This document shows, in pieces, positions 8,535 to 18,838 of a stretch of DNA of 64,000 bases. Under the pieces are notes generated by a model that saw only the letters and a program-made list of their open reading frames with translations, was not told the origin of the DNA and did no database searches. Source of the DNA: Enterococcus faecalis 13-SD-W-01 (GTDB lineage Bacteria; Bacillota; Bacilli; Lactobacillales; Enterococcaceae); the NCBI GenBank assembly GCA_000415185.1, contig KE351687.1, positions 133,562 through 197,561 of the forward strand, read 5' to 3'. Positions within the stretch are counted from its first letter, which is position 1, and every line of letters begins with the position of its first letter. The position numbers were made by a program, and so were the translations under genes.

Positions 8535-8706
8535 CTAAACATAAAGAATAAAAAACGTTATTTTATGTATATATAATCGACAACTTTAATCACTGAGCAG
8601 AAACTCATATTTCCATGCGTACTTTTTGGTGCTATAGTTACTAAAAGGTTCCTTTTTTGGCAGAATAGGAAAAGAAAATATTGTTTTTTTAAAGAGTATT
8701 TTTTAT

Positions 8707-8736
8707 TTGACAAGCTTTCTTTTTTTGGGATAGAAT
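8707..8736 (+). promoter_or_regulatory. Sigma-A promoter of the OYE-family oxidoreductase
   Basis: Consensus TTGACA (8707-8712), 18-nt spacer, TAGAAT (8731-8736), about 50 nt ahead of the start codon. Confidence 0.8.
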
Positions 8737-8784
8737 ACGTAGCGCTAAGAAACAAAGAAGTGTACCAATTTAGGAGGAAGAGCA

Positions 8785-9879
8785 ATGGCAAATTTTAAAG
8801 AAACATTCCAATTCAAGAACGGAAGTACACTACGCAACCGTTTGATGCTGTCGCCAATGACAACGGAAATGAGTTTTTACAATGGGATCGTGACCCAAGA
8901 TGAGCTCCGCTATTATGCAAATCGCTCACATGATTTAGGCGCTGTGATAACAGGAGCAGCGAATGTACAAGCAATCGGACAAGGTTGGAAAGGTGAATTA
9001 GGTGTTTATGATGACCGCTTTATTCCTGGATTGACAAAATTAGCTCAAAGCATCCAAGCAGGCGGTGCTAAAGCGATCTTGCAGATTTTCCATGGCGGAC
9101 GTATGACACCAACAGCTGTGATCGACGGACAACAACCTGTTTCTGCTAGTGCAGTTCCAGCAGAAAGACCTGATGCACCAACACCTCGCGCGCTAACTGG
9201 TGAAGAAGTGCTTGCTGTGATTGAAGATTTTAAAAAAGCAGCGATACGCGCAGTAAAAGCAGGCTTTGATGGTATCGAGATCCATGGAGCCAATACTTAT
9301 TTGATCCAACAATTCTTTTCACCACACTCAAATCGTCGTGAGGATGAATGGGGCGGAAGTTTAGAAAACCGATATCATTTTGTGGATGTTTTGGTAGATG
9401 AAGTTATTGCAGGTGTCAAACAAGCAACCAGCGAACCGTTTATTATCGGCTATCGTTTTTCTCCTGAAGAATTTGAAACACCTGGGATTCGTATGGAGCA
9501 CACACTGTACCTTGTCGATCATTTAGCTGAAAAAGAATTAGACTATCTGCATGTTTCTTTAAATACGTATGATCGTGTATCTGTCGAAGAAGCCTACCAA
9601 GAAAAAACGATTTTAGCTTATATGCAAGAAAAAATCGCCGGACGTTTGCCATTGATTGGTGTAGGAAGTATCGAAACAGCCGACGATATCGAAAAAACAT
9701 TACAATCTGCTGATTTAGCAGCTGTTGGCCAAGCAATGCTTGTTGACCCAGACTGGGCGAAAAAAATCTTAGCTGATCAACCAGTAAAACGCGTGTCTGA
9801 GTTGCCTGAAGAAATTCGTGCACTTTTTCGTATAAGCATCTGGGATTATGTCGATGCAGTTCGCGGAGATAAACGTTAA
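8785..9879 (+). CDS. NADH-dependent flavin oxidoreductase (old yellow enzyme family)
   Basis: 364 residues behind GGAGGAAGAGC. The TIM-barrel FMN enzyme signatures are present: an N-terminal LRNRLMLSPMTTEMS strand, QIFHGGR (about 108), GFDGIEIHGANTYLIQQFFSP (about 160-180) with the catalytic-pocket His-Asn type residues, SNRREDEWGGSLENR, and a phosphate-binding GVGSIETADD near 290. The family uses NAD(P)H to reduce electrophilic alkenes, quinones or nitro compounds; the physiological substrate is unknown. It is monocistronic, with a consensus promoter and its own terminator. The upstream dyad at 8621-8649 could be an operator. Confidence 0.9.
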   Translation: MANFKETFQFKNGSTLRNRLMLSPMTTEMSFYNGIVTQDELRYYANRSHDLGAVITGAANVQAIGQGWKGELGVYDDRFIPGLTKLAQSIQAGGAKAILQIFHGGRMTPTAVIDGQQPVSASAVPAERPDAPTPRALTGEEVLAVIEDFKKAAIRAVKAGFDGIEIHGANTYLIQQFFSPHSNRREDEWGGSLENRYHFVDVLVDEVIAGVKQATSEPFIIGYRFSPEEFETPGIRMEHTLYLVDHLAEKELDYLHVSLNTYDRVSVEEAYQEKTILAYMQEKIAGRLPLIGVGSIETADDIEKTLQSADLAAVGQAMLVDPDWAKKILADQPVKRVSELPEEIRALFRISIWDYVDAVRGDKR

Positions 9880-9894
9880 TACAGGAGAGAAAAT

Positions 9895-9930
9895 AGTAAT
9901 TACGAAATTTTCGTGATTACTGTTTTTTTT
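9895..9930 (+). terminator. Intrinsic terminator
   Basis: AGTAATTACGAAA pairs with TTTCGTGATTACT (one G-T), followed by eight T. Confidence 0.88.
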
Positions 9931-10019
9931 GTGCTGTTTTTCTTCTCAATAGCTGAAAATACTTTTTTTCAGAAAAAATAAGTATAATTAAGAAAAATAA
10001 GCATAGAGGGGGAGCACAG

Positions 10020-10706
10020 ATGGAGGGCAGACAAAAAGAAAACCGTATTGATCTCAATGAAGTAGAGCCGAAGATCCGCAAGTACTTGCTTGATAAAAAT
10101 CCTGAATTGAATGAAGATTCCACGATTTCATTTGTTGAATTATTGAACTATCGTCTGGAATACTTGCAGGAACAGATTCTTCAGGAACAAGATGAAACGA
10201 AGAAAATCAATCAAGAAATGATTGAAAAAATCAAAGAGAATAAAATCATCAGTACAAATCTCAATAGTTCGTTTGAAGGGAAAAAGACGCTGGGACAAAA
10301 AGCGGCTGATGCGATTGCAAAATTTGGCGGAAGCTGGCCGTTTATTTTTATATTCATTTGTGTTTTGATCATCTGGATCTTTTTGAATTCCCTGACGGAT
10401 TGGTTCCAGCCTTTTGATAAATACCCGTTTATTTTATTGAATCTTGCACTCTCCTGTCTTGCTGCGATCCAAGCCCCTATTATCATGATGAGCCAAAACC
10501 GGCAAGCAGCTCGTGACCGAAAAGAAGCAGACAACGACTACCGGACAAATTTAAAAGCGGAACTGGAGATTAGTTTGCTTCACGAGAAAATCGATTACTT
10601 GATGTCCGAACAATGGCAGCATATCGTCGAACTTCAGCAGCTGCAAATCGAATTATTGACCCAGCTCCATGAACAAATCACACCGCAAGAAGAGACGAAA
10701 AACTAA
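10020..10706 (+). CDS. DUF1003 family membrane protein
   Basis: 228 residues, ATG behind AGAGGGGGAG. Residues 1-95 are charged and largely helical. The DUF1003 core follows: FGGSWPFIFIFICVLIIW (first helix), FDKYPFILLNLALSCLAAIQAPIIMMSQNRQ (second helix region), then the family tail AARDRKEADNDYRTNL..LEISLLHEKID and a coiled-coil-like C-terminus. Family members are small two-helix inner-membrane proteins of unknown function, some with a cyclic-nucleotide-binding N-terminus, absent here. A TATAAT at 9983-9988 may be its -10. It is monocistronic. Confidence 0.85.
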   Translation: MEGRQKENRIDLNEVEPKIRKYLLDKNPELNEDSTISFVELLNYRLEYLQEQILQEQDETKKINQEMIEKIKENKIISTNLNSSFEGKKTLGQKAADAIAKFGGSWPFIFIFICVLIIWIFLNSLTDWFQPFDKYPFILLNLALSCLAAIQAPIIMMSQNRQAARDRKEADNDYRTNLKAELEISLLHEKIDYLMSEQWQHIVELQQLQIELLTQLHEQITPQEETKN

Positions 10707-10726
10707 TTTTTTATAAAAATAGTACG

Positions 10727-10766
10727 CAAAAGGCCGGTATATTTTTATCGGTCTTTTGTCTTTTTC
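10727..10766 (+). terminator. Intrinsic terminator
   Basis: AAAGGCCGGTA (10728 on) pairs with TATCGGTCTTT using two G-T pairs, followed by a T-rich stretch. Confidence 0.7.
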
Positions 10767-10825
10767 CAATTAATTTATTGAACAGTCAAGAATTTTTTAA
10801 TCACTTTTTTCATTTTGCTCCTTTT

Positions 10826-10855
10826 TTGTAATAAACCTCTTTTTTCTTGTATATT
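10826..10855 (+). promoter_or_regulatory. Sigma-A promoter for the LPKTG hydrolase gene
   Basis: TTGTAA (10826-10831), 18-nt spacer, TATATT (10850-10855). Confidence 0.55.
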
Positions 10856-10858
10856 AAA

Positions 10859-10872
10859 TGATTGCGTTTTCA
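10859..10872 (-). promoter_or_regulatory. cre-like site (CcpA operator)
   Basis: On the minus strand this reads TGAAAACGCAATCA, 13 of 14 positions of the cre consensus TGWAARCGYTWNCW. It lies immediately after the -10, where CcpA binding would block transcription. Confidence 0.55.
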
Positions 10873-10906
10873 TAAAATGCATATATAACAATAAGGAGGA
10901 TATAGA

Positions 10907-12922
10907 ATGAGTAAAAAAATGAACAAGTATGTATATGCGGCAGCAGCATTAGGAATGTTACTGGGAACAGTGAACCCAAGCCTTGTCAATGCGGTATCTA
11001 ATGAGGATGCAGCAATGACTTCGCAAGCTGATGCAGCAGAGAAAACGAGCGAGACAAGTAGTGCAGCAGCAGAGAAATCAAGTTCGGAAACACAGCAAAC
11101 TGAAACCCAACAGTCAGAAACAACAACCTCAGAAACAACGGAACAAAGTACCACGACAGATTCAAGCACACAACAAAGTACTGAACAAACAACTGAACAA
11201 ATAACAGATCAGACAACAGCTGCTGATACTGATCAGGAAAGCAGTCAGGCGGCAGTAAATGATAATGACACAGATAAAGCAGAAATTGCTAAGATCGGAA
11301 AAGGCGATAAATTCAATCCGGACTTATTTTTAAAATTTACGGAACGCAAACTTCATGAAGCTTACGACAGTGTACCAGGATTTTATTTAAAAGTATTTAA
11401 ACTGAAAGGAGAAGTCGATGATTTGATCTCACCGGAAAACATCAAAGAGAGATTTGATGTAGCGCCGGAGACTGTCAACCATCTTGTAGCTGCTTATTTT
11501 ATGTACGATGCCGCTTTTGCCAAAGACAGTGTTCTGTTTTCGCTTTTGGCATTAGCCGATACGGCGGAAGTGCCTAATACAGGATTTTATCCGAACACGG
11601 AACAATTGGAAGGAACCACACTTAACCATGAAGATGGACAAATGATGACAGTAAAAAGTTATTATGTTGATCAGAAATCGGATAAAACGGTGATTATCCA
11701 TGGAGGAGTTCGTGGAAATTGGACGAACGGAATCGTTTCTGATGAATATAAGAATTTCTATGATGCCGGTTATAATCTGTTGTTTGTCGACTCACGAGCA
11801 AGCGGTGCAAGCGGCGGCGATTATATCACTTATGGGGCCTATGAATCAGATGATGTGCTTTATTGGGTCAATAGAGAAAGCAGAGAACGTCCGCAACAAA
11901 AGATTTTATTATACGGCGGATCAATGGGCGCGGCTACCATGATGTCGACCTTGGCCAAAGATGTACCATCAAATGTAAAAGGCATCATCGAAAATTGCGG
12001 ATTCAAATCAATCAATGAACAATTACGTTTCACCTATCAAACGAAAATAGCACCGGCTCTTATGAATCTTTTTGACAAGTTAGATGTAGCTGCTGACCAA
12101 GCACACGAAGATATGTACATGTCGATGCTTCAGCAATATTACAATGATCCTTATGTAAAAATCGATTTGACACAAGACCTTCCAGTTATCGGAATGACAA
12201 ATTCTGCGATTCCAAAATTAATTATCCACGGCAGCGCAGATACAGTTGTTCCAGTTTCCAATGCGTCCGCCTTGTATGATCTTGCCAGCGGATATAAAGA
12301 TTTGCTTATCGTTGAAGGCGCAGACCATGGGAAGGCGCAAGAAGTCGATCCAGCAGCGTATGATCAGCATGTCACTGATTTCTTGAAAGTCGTTTTTGAC
12401 GATCAAGTCCAGGTAAGATATCAAGATGAGCAGGGAAAAAGTTTGCTTAAAGAAGATTGCCTGGTCTTGTCAGGTACTTACGGGGAGCCCTATAAAACAG
12501 AAGAAAAAAACTTTGCTGGATACAAACTTCTTTCAGTTGATGGACCAACGGAAGGAACGTTCAACGAAAAAGTACCAACAATTACTTATATCTATCAAAA
12601 GGAAGCAGTAAAACCGGATGATAATTCAGGAAATTCGACAAATAAAGATAATTCTTCTGGTACTAAAGATGACACAACTAAAAATGATACAAGTAAAACT
12701 GAACCTGTAAAAGATGAAACACCAAACGTACAAAATATTTCAAAAACAAATGTGAAAGTACAAGAAAACAAGCCCGTAACTGCAACTAAAGGATCATCCA
12801 CGAACAACTTGCCAAAAACAGGTGACACAACGCATCCTGTATTGATGATCACAGGCGGTGTGATTAGTGCAGCAGCCGTGTTGTTCTGGTTCTTTCAAGC
12901 AAGAAAGGGGCTGAAAAAATGA
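10907..12922 (+). CDS. LPKTG-anchored cell-wall alpha/beta hydrolase with MucBP-like domain
   Basis: 671 residues. Signal peptide (to about VNA, 30), then a Ser/Thr/Gln/Glu-rich linker (about 35-115). An alpha/beta-hydrolase domain spans about 125-500: nucleophile Ser339 in LYGGSMGAATM, candidate Asp in HGSADTVVPV and His in EGADHGKA. A MucBP-like domain follows (about 500-565, VRYQDEQGKSLLKED.. ending TYIYQKE), a second low-complexity linker, and an LPKTG motif at 635 with hydrophobic helix and RKGLKK tail, so sortase should link it to peptidoglycan. Its stop overlaps the start of a membrane esterase. The hydrolase resembles bacterial peptidase/esterase families with a cap; substrate unknown. 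A cre-like site at the promoter suggests glucose repression. Confidence 0.86.
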   Translation: MSKKMNKYVYAAAALGMLLGTVNPSLVNAVSNEDAAMTSQADAAEKTSETSSAAAEKSSSETQQTETQQSETTTSETTEQSTTTDSSTQQSTEQTTEQITDQTTAADTDQESSQAAVNDNDTDKAEIAKIGKGDKFNPDLFLKFTERKLHEAYDSVPGFYLKVFKLKGEVDDLISPENIKERFDVAPETVNHLVAAYFMYDAAFAKDSVLFSLLALADTAEVPNTGFYPNTEQLEGTTLNHEDGQMMTVKSYYVDQKSDKTVIIHGGVRGNWTNGIVSDEYKNFYDAGYNLLFVDSRASGASGGDYITYGAYESDDVLYWVNRESRERPQQKILLYGGSMGAATMMSTLAKDVPSNVKGIIENCGFKSINEQLRFTYQTKIAPALMNLFDKLDVAADQAHEDMYMSMLQQYYNDPYVKIDLTQDLPVIGMTNSAIPKLIIHGSADTVVPVSNASALYDLASGYKDLLIVEGADHGKAQEVDPAAYDQHVTDFLKVVFDDQVQVRYQDEQGKSLLKEDCLVLSGTYGEPYKTEEKNFAGYKLLSVDGPTEGTFNEKVPTITYIYQKEAVKPDDNSGNSTNKDNSSGTKDDTTKNDTSKTEPVKDETPNVQNISKTNVKVQENKPVTATKGSSTNNLPKTGDTTHPVLMITGGVISAAAVLFWFFQARKGLKK

Positions 12923-13920
12923 AATGGGTAAAACGGATCTTGCTGACCTTGATCTCATTGATCGTTATACTGGTTCTCGGCATTTTTCTGATCAATCAAC
13001 TCACACCAAAACCAGTCAGCTACCTAGTTAGAACTCAATTTGATACGAGTGATAAAAAACAAGTCTACCCACGACCTAAAGATTTTGATCAAAAAATAAA
13101 TATGTTATCCGTAAGTGAAAATCAAAAATATCCTTCAAAATATGACGATAATGTATTAGATATCTATACACCGAAAGATTTAAAACAAAAAAGTGCCGTT
13201 TTGTTTTGGATGCACGGCGGAGGATATGTTGGCGGGGATAAAAGAGATTGTCAAGATTATTTGAAATTGCTTAGTGCAGACACAAATACTATCGTCGTCA
13301 ACATCAACTATACACTTGCGCCAGAAACTGCCCATCCTGCACCAGTGCAGCAGCTGAACGAAGCAATAAAATTTATGAAAGAACATGACACAGACAAAAT
13401 CGATTGGTCGAAGGTGATGATCGGCGGTGATTCAGCGGGAGCGCAAATCGCTAGTGAATATCTAACAGCGCTTTATGACGAACAGATTCAGAAAACGGAT
13501 CAAATTACACCAGTCATTTATGGAGAACAAGTCCAAAAATTCATTTCCCTGTCAGGTTTGCTGGAACCAGAAAAATTCACAGAAGTTTCAGATTCGATCT
13601 CAAGTTTTCTTTACAAACAATGCGGCTGGGCTTACTTCAATGATAAACATTTTACAGAGTCAAAAGAAATTGCACAGCTTTCGCTTCGTTCACATGTCAA
13701 AGACTTTGACCAAAGCTTCTTTTTTACTGACGGAAACGAAAATACTTTTACAAAACAAATGATGGACGTTTCAAAAAAATTGACAGCGGCCGGACGCCGT
13801 GTGACTACTGTTTCTTATGACAAAGAGACCGCCACGCTAGGACATGAATACCAATTTGATTTTAAGATCCCGCAAACACAAGAAACCTATAACAAACTAA
13901 CAGCCTTTTTGAAAGAATGA
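12919..13920 (+). CDS. Membrane-anchored alpha/beta hydrolase (HSL-type esterase/lipase)
   Basis: 333 residues; the ATG overlaps the upstream stop by four bases, so translation is probably coupled. An N-terminal membrane helix (about 5-27) should anchor it with the catalytic domain outside. It carries the hormone-sensitive-lipase oxyanion motif HGGGYVGGD (His99) and the nucleophile elbow GGDSAGAQ (Ser172); the C-terminal ATLGHEYQF supplies a candidate catalytic His. The family hydrolyses short acyl esters. Pairing with the wall-anchored hydrolase upstream suggests both act on the same extracellular ester or glycan-linked substrate, which is inference. Confidence 0.85.
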   Translation: MKWVKRILLTLISLIVILVLGIFLINQLTPKPVSYLVRTQFDTSDKKQVYPRPKDFDQKINMLSVSENQKYPSKYDDNVLDIYTPKDLKQKSAVLFWMHGGGYVGGDKRDCQDYLKLLSADTNTIVVNINYTLAPETAHPAPVQQLNEAIKFMKEHDTDKIDWSKVMIGGDSAGAQIASEYLTALYDEQIQKTDQITPVIYGEQVQKFISLSGLLEPEKFTEVSDSISSFLYKQCGWAYFNDKHFTESKEIAQLSLRSHVKDFDQSFFFTDGNENTFTKQMMDVSKKLTAAGRRVTTVSYDKETATLGHEYQFDFKIPQTQETYNKLTAFLKE

Positions 13921-14082
13921 TTCTGTCTGCCAGCAGTGGGGAAATGAAAAAATATCGGCAATCGAACAATAAACGCCATAGAATGTGTTACAATAACTTC
14001 GGAGAAATTCAAGATCAAACGATCCGTTAAATAGATTATTTGAAGAAATCGAAGAACGTTGCACCATCTAAGGAGGAATTTT

Positions 14083-14937
14083 ATGACCATACAATGGTTT
14101 CCAGGACACATGGCGAAAGCCCGCCGTGAAGTTTCTGAAAAAATGAAATACGTCGATATCGTTTTTGAGCTGGTCGATGCTCGACTACCGTTATCTTCTC
14201 GTAACCCAATGCTAGATCAGATCATCCAGCAAAAACCTCGTCTTGTTTTGTTGAACAAAGCAGACCTCGCAGACCCGCAGCAAACACAAAAATGGCAAGC
14301 TTATTTTGAGAAAGAAGGACATGCTGCGTTAGCAATCAATGCGCAAGAAAATAAAGGAATCAAAGCGATCCTTGCTGCTTCAAAAGAAGTCTTGAAAGAA
14401 AAAAGAGCGCGAGATGCCGCGCGCGGCTTGAAGCCGCGTGCGATCCGTGCCATGGTCTTAGGTATTCCCAATGTTGGAAAATCCACGTTGATGAATCGTT
14501 TGGCAGGGAAAAAAGTAGCGCAAACCGGAAATAAACCCGGCGTGACAAAAGGTCAGCAGTGGCTCCGTTCAGGCAGCGAATTAGAACTGCTGGACACACC
14601 AGGGATCTTGTGGCCGAAATTTGAAGATCCGGAAATCGGGAAAAAACTAGCATTGACTGGCGCAATCAAAGATCAATTGGTCCATTTAGATGATTTGGCG
14701 ATTTACGGCTTAGACTTTTTTGCCCGCTATTACCCAAACAAAATCAGTGAAAGATACAATCTGGAAGCCGATCAAGAACAGCAGCTGGCGCCAGAACTTT
14801 TGATGACGATCACTCAAAGAAGAGGATTGAGAGACGATTATGATCGTGGAAGCGAACTAGTTGTTTTTGATATTCGTCAAGGAAAATTAGGCCGTTATAC
14901 ATTAGACCGTGCAGAAGAAATGGAGTCTGATGAATGA
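14083..14937 (+). CDS. rbgA: Ribosome biogenesis GTPase RbgA (YlqF)
   Basis: 284 residues; the ATG follows AAGGAGG, and the in-frame TTG at 14059 is too far upstream. It is a circularly permuted GTPase: G4 LLNKADLAD (about 57-65) precedes G1 [12 protein letters not shown] (about 128-139) and G3 DTPGILWP (about 172). The N-terminus [16 protein letters not shown] is the family hallmark. The C-terminal helical domain contacts rRNA. It acts in late 50S subunit assembly. An extended -10 (TGTTACAAT, 13986-13994) lies upstream, without a clear -35. It is coupled to rnhB by an ATGA overlap. Confidence 0.95.
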   Translation: MTIQWFPGHMAKARREVSEKMKYVDIVFELVDARLPLSSRNPMLDQIIQQKPRLVLLNKADLADPQQTQKWQAYFEKEGHAALAINAQENKGIKAILAASKEVLKEKRARDAARGLKPRAIRAMVLGIPNVGKSTLMNRLAGKKVAQTGNKPGVTKGQQWLRSGSELELLDTPGILWPKFEDPEIGKKLALTGAIKDQLVHLDDLAIYGLDFFARYYPNKISERYNLEADQEQQLAPELLMTITQRRGLRDDYDRGSELVVFDIRQGKLGRYTLDRAEEMESDE

Positions 14938-15698
14938 AAGAGTCGATCCAGCAAATCAAAACCAAGCTGATGCAATGCACAGATTTGGCCGATTCTTACG
15001 TCCAAATGATCAGATTGGATGAAAGAAAAGGAGTTCAGCAAGCATTGCTTGGTTTAGAAAAACGAATAGCGAAAGATCAGGCACTCAAAGAAAAATATCA
15101 AGAAATGCTTCTTTTTGAGAATCAAGGCTATGCAAACGGCCATCAATTTATTGCGGGTATCGATGAAGTGGGCAGAGGGCCGTTAGCTGGGCCTGTGGTT
15201 GCTGCCGCAGTTATTTTGCCAAAAAACTACGAACTTCTCGGATTGAATGATTCAAAACAGCTTTCTGAGAAAAAACGAGAAGAACTGTATGAAAAAATCA
15301 CAGAGAATGCTTTAGCTGTCGGCATTGGAGTCATCGAAGAATCAATTATCGATCAAGTCAATATTTACGAAGCAAGCAAGCTGGCAATGATCCAAGCGGT
15401 TGAACAATTAACCATCCAGCCAACGTATCTATTGATTGATGCCATGGTTCTTGATTTACCGATCCAACAAGAAAAAATCATCAAAGGCGATGCCCGCTCT
15501 GTTTCGATTGCGGCAGCTAGTGTCATCGCAAAAGTCTATCGCGACCGTATGATGAAAGAATATGAAGCACTTTATCCTGGTTATGGATTTGCCAAAAACG
15601 CAGGATATGGAACACAAGAACATTTGAATGGATTGAAAGAAAACGGCATCACACCTATCCATCGAAAAACTTTTGCACCTGTCAAACAGTACATTTAA
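14934..15698 (+). CDS. rnhB: Ribonuclease HII
   Basis: 254 residues, starting within the stop of rbgA. The N-terminal ~70-residue extension is typical of Gram-positive RNase HII. The catalytic domain starts at [22 protein letters not shown] (about 75-96) with the active-site Asp-Glu pair, then [19 protein letters not shown] and [22 protein letters not shown], giving the remaining carboxylates. It cuts RNA in RNA-DNA hybrids and single ribonucleotides in DNA. The rbgA-rnhB-dprA-topA order is conserved in Firmicutes. Confidence 0.96.
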   Translation: MKESIQQIKTKLMQCTDLADSYVQMIRLDERKGVQQALLGLEKRIAKDQALKEKYQEMLLFENQGYANGHQFIAGIDEVGRGPLAGPVVAAAVILPKNYELLGLNDSKQLSEKKREELYEKITENALAVGIGVIEESIIDQVNIYEASKLAMIQAVEQLTIQPTYLLIDAMVLDLPIQQEKIIKGDARSVSIAAASVIAKVYRDRMMKEYEALYPGYGFAKNAGYGTQEHLNGLKENGITPIHRKTFAPVKQYI

Positions 15699-15756
15699 AA
15701 AAACGTGTCATCTTTTGCGTATCTTATTAAAAAAGAGAAGCGAAAGGTGGCTTTTT

Positions 15757-16623
15757 ATGTATAAAATAGAAGAGTATCTTCTGCGTTTAGCTTATGCAGA
15801 AGGAATCAGTGCGCAAGGGAAATGGCGAGTGTTCCAGCATCTCTTGCAATCTTCTCAAGAAGAGACTGAAGAATTATTTGACAGCGAAAAAATCATCAAA
15901 TTAGCAAAAATCACTGCTTACAGAGAACTGTTCCGCAAAAGTTGGCTCAATACCGAAGAAAACTGGGAATCAATCAGTAAAGATAAACGGTATATCACCT
16001 GTTTGGACGCACGATATCCCCAACAGCTCCATCACTTGGCGTATCCTCCAACGGTTCTTTTTTATAAAGGAAATCTGGAACTGCTTGAAGCGAATATGCT
16101 GAGTATCGTTGGCGCGAGAGAACCTTCTTTTTTAGGAAAGAAGACCGTCTTTTATTTATTGAGACCCGTCATTGAAGCCGGCTATGTGATCGTCAGCGGC
16201 TGTGCAAAAGGGATCGATACATTTGGGCATCAAGCAGCCCTGGAGACTGGCGGGAAGACGATTGCAGTGATTGCAACAGGAATTGATCAAATCTATCCCA
16301 AAGAAAATAAAAAAATTCAAGAAATAATTGGAAAAGAGCATTTACTGCTTAGCGAATATCCACCAAATGCCGGTGCTTTGCGTCATCGTTTTCCTATGAG
16401 AAATCGAATCATCGCAGCGTTATCTAAAGGGACTTGTGTTATTGAAGCAAGGAAGAGAAGCGGTTCGCTGATCACTGCGCAGCAAGCACTTGACTTAGGA
16501 AGAGAAGTTTTCGCGGTACCTGGAAATATTCTTGCGGAACATTCAGAAGGGTGTCATCAGCTGATCCAAGATGGTGCAAAATGTACGATTTCCGGCCAAG
16601 ATATCCTGGCAGAACTCCCTTAA
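15757..16623 (+). CDS. dprA: DNA-processing protein DprA (Smf)
   Basis: 288 residues; the ATG follows GAAAGGTGG, and the in-frame upstream start at 15673 would overlap rnhB and lacks family similarity. A Rossmann-like DprA domain carries the hallmark SIVGAREPS, VSGCAKGIDTFGHQAALE, AVIATGIDQIYPKEN, RHRFPMRNRIIAALSKGTCVIEA and GREVFAVPG segments. DprA loads RecA on incoming single-stranded DNA in transformation. Other competence genes are not in the window, so whether this strain is transformable cannot be said. Confidence 0.95.
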   Translation: MYKIEEYLLRLAYAEGISAQGKWRVFQHLLQSSQEETEELFDSEKIIKLAKITAYRELFRKSWLNTEENWESISKDKRYITCLDARYPQQLHHLAYPPTVLFYKGNLELLEANMLSIVGAREPSFLGKKTVFYLLRPVIEAGYVIVSGCAKGIDTFGHQAALETGGKTIAVIATGIDQIYPKENKKIQEIIGKEHLLLSEYPPNAGALRHRFPMRNRIIAALSKGTCVIEARKRSGSLITAQQALDLGREVFAVPGNILAEHSEGCHQLIQDGAKCTISGQDILAELP

Positions 16624-16637
16624 AAAAACAACCTTTC

Positions 16638-16666
16638 TTGACAAACGTTTTCTGAATAGATATGAT
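16638..16666 (+). promoter_or_regulatory. Sigma-A promoter of topA
   Basis: Consensus TTGACA (16638-16643), 17-nt spacer, TATGAT (16661-16666). Confidence 0.8.
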
Positions 16667-16740
16667 TAGCTACGATTTGTGTATGAATTTCGCCTAATTA
16701 TATAGTAGGAACTCGACAAGTGAAAGGAGCCCATTCTAGA

Positions 16741-18819
16741 ATGGCATATAAATACTTAGTGATCGTTGAATCACCTGCGAAAGCAAAGACTATCGAAAAA
16801 TATCTTGGCCGCAATTATAAGGTTATGGCAAGTGTCGGCCATATCAGAGATTTGCCAAAGAGTAAAATGGGAATCGATGTAGAAAACAACTATGAACCGC
16901 ACTATATTTCCATCCGAGGAAAAGGCGATGTGATCAAAAGTTTGAAATCTGCTGCAAAAAAAGCACAAAAAGTCTATCTCGCAAGTGACCCGGATAGAGA
17001 GGGAGAAGCGATTGCTTGGCATTTAGCTTATTTATTAGGTTTAGATTTAAAAGAAAAAAATCGCGTGGTCTTCAATGAGATCACGAAAGATGCGGTAAAA
17101 GCAGCCTTTAAAGAACCGCGTGTGATCGATGTCGATCTTGTGGATGCGCAGCAAGCCCGCCGCGCACTGGATCGTCTAGTAGGGTATTCGATCAGCCCTA
17201 TTTTATGGCGCAAAGTCAAAAAAGGATTGAGTGCCGGGCGTGTTCAATCCATTGCATTAAAACTGATCATCGATCGCGAAAAAGAAATCCGTGAATTTGT
17301 TCCTGAAGAATATTGGAGTATCGACGGAAACTTCAAGAAAGCACGGAAAAAATTCAAAGCTAATTTTTGGGGAATTGACGGCAAAAAGAAAAAACTTTCA
17401 AATGCTGAACATGTAAAAGAAGTCACTACCCGAATCGACGGAGAAGATTTTGAAGTCAAGAAAGTCGAGAAAAAAGAACGCAAAAGAAATCCTGCTAATC
17501 CATTTACGACCAGCAGCCTGCAACAGGAGTCTGCCCGGAAATTGAATTTCCGTACCAGAAAAACCATGATGGTCGCACAACAGCTTTACGAAGGAATCTC
17601 TTTAGGAAAACAGGGCACAGTGGGTTTGATCACTTATATGCGTACGGATTCGACTCGGATTTCTGATACAGCGAAAAGCGAAGCAGCTGAATTTATCGAA
17701 AAAACTTACGGAGACGAATTTTCTGCTCACGGCAGCCGCAAAGTAAAAAATGCTCAAGGAGCGCAAGACGCCCATGAAGCGATCCGTCCGACGAGTGTCT
17801 TAAGAACACCAGACGAAATCAAACAATATTTAGATAAAGATCAACTGAAATTATACACACTTATCTGGTCACGCTTTGTTGCCAGCCAAATGACACCAGC
17901 TATTTTAGATACGATGAAAGTAACATTGGATCAAAACGGAGTGATTTTCGTTGCCAATGGTTCCAAAGTAAAATTCAAAGGGTTTATGCAAGTGTATGTT
18001 GAAGGACGAGACGACGGCAAAGAAGACAAAGAAAACATCTTGCCTGAATTGGCAGAAGGCGACATCGTCCAATCTGTCGATATCGAGCCGAAACAGCACT
18101 TCACGCAGCCGCCAGCTCGTTTCAGTGAAGCAACATTGATTCGGACACTGGAAGAAAACGGCGTAGGCAGACCTTCTACTTATGCGCCAACATTGGATAC
18201 GATCCAAAGACGCTACTACGTGAAACTGACACAAAAACGGTTTGAACCGACTGAACTAGGAGAAATCGTCAATTCATTGATCGTTGAGTTTTTCCCTCAG
18301 ATCGTTGATGTCCATTTCACAGCTGAGATGGAAGGCGACTTAGACAAGGTCGAAGAAGGAAAAGAAGAATGGGTCAAAGTCGTTGACCGCTTCTACAAAC
18401 CATTCGAAAAAGAATTGACCAATGCGGAAGAAAATATCGAGAAAATCCAAATCAAAGATGAACCGGCTGGCTTTGACTGTGATGTATGCGGAAATCCAAT
18501 GGTCATCAAATTAGGGAAATATGGCAAATTCTATGCCTGCAGCAATTTCCCAGACTGCCGCAATACGAAACCAATCGTCAAAGAAATCGGTGTAGTCTGT
18601 CCTGTCTGTCACGAAGGGCAAGTCATCGAGCGGAAATCAAAGAAAAACCGATTATTCTATGGTTGTTCTCGTTTCCCAGACTGCGACTTTACTTCTTGGG
18701 ATAAACCAGTCGGCAGAGATTGTCCAAAATGCGGCAAGTACTTAGTCGAGAAGAAAGTCAAAGGCGGCAAACAAGTGGTCTGTGTCAATGGAGACTACGA
18801 AGAAGACGTTCAAAAATAG
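16741..18819 (+). CDS. topA: DNA topoisomerase I
   Basis: 692 residues from the ATG; AAAGGAG is 11 nt upstream, and a GTG at 16720 is a less likely start. The TOPRIM domain opens with [19 protein letters not shown] and has [15 protein letters not shown]; the active-site Tyr lies in [14 protein letters not shown]. Three C-terminal Cys4-type zinc ribbons follow ([30 protein letters not shown], and a last CPKCGK..C lacking the fourth Cys). It relaxes negative supercoils by single-strand passage. trmFO follows after 19 nt, probably co-transcribed. Confidence 0.97.
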   Translation: MAYKYLVIVESPAKAKTIEKYLGRNYKVMASVGHIRDLPKSKMGIDVENNYEPHYISIRGKGDVIKSLKSAAKKAQKVYLASDPDREGEAIAWHLAYLLGLDLKEKNRVVFNEITKDAVKAAFKEPRVIDVDLVDAQQARRALDRLVGYSISPILWRKVKKGLSAGRVQSIALKLIIDREKEIREFVPEEYWSIDGNFKKARKKFKANFWGIDGKKKKLSNAEHVKEVTTRIDGEDFEVKKVEKKERKRNPANPFTTSSLQQESARKLNFRTRKTMMVAQQLYEGISLGKQGTVGLITYMRTDSTRISDTAKSEAAEFIEKTYGDEFSAHGSRKVKNAQGAQDAHEAIRPTSVLRTPDEIKQYLDKDQLKLYTLIWSRFVASQMTPAILDTMKVTLDQNGVIFVANGSKVKFKGFMQVYVEGRDDGKEDKENILPELAEGDIVQSVDIEPKQHFTQPPARFSEATLIRTLEENGVGRPSTYAPTLDTIQRRYYVKLTQKRFEPTELGEIVNSLIVEFFPQIVDVHFTAEMEGDLDKVEEGKEEWVKVVDRFYKPFEKELTNAEENIEKIQIKDEPAGFDCDVCGNPMVIKLGKYGKFYACSNFPDCRNTKPIVKEIGVVCPVCHEGQVIERKSKKNRLFYGCSRFPDCDFTSWDKPVGRDCPKCGKYLVEKKVKGGKQVVCVNGDYEEDVQK

Positions 18820-18838
18820 AAAGAAAAGAGGCAATTCA

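Noticed and set aside
8558..8791. Minus-strand 77-codon frame in the OYE promoter region
   Set aside because: It reads the -35/-10 and AT-rich stretch backwards; no ribosome site, no family pattern.
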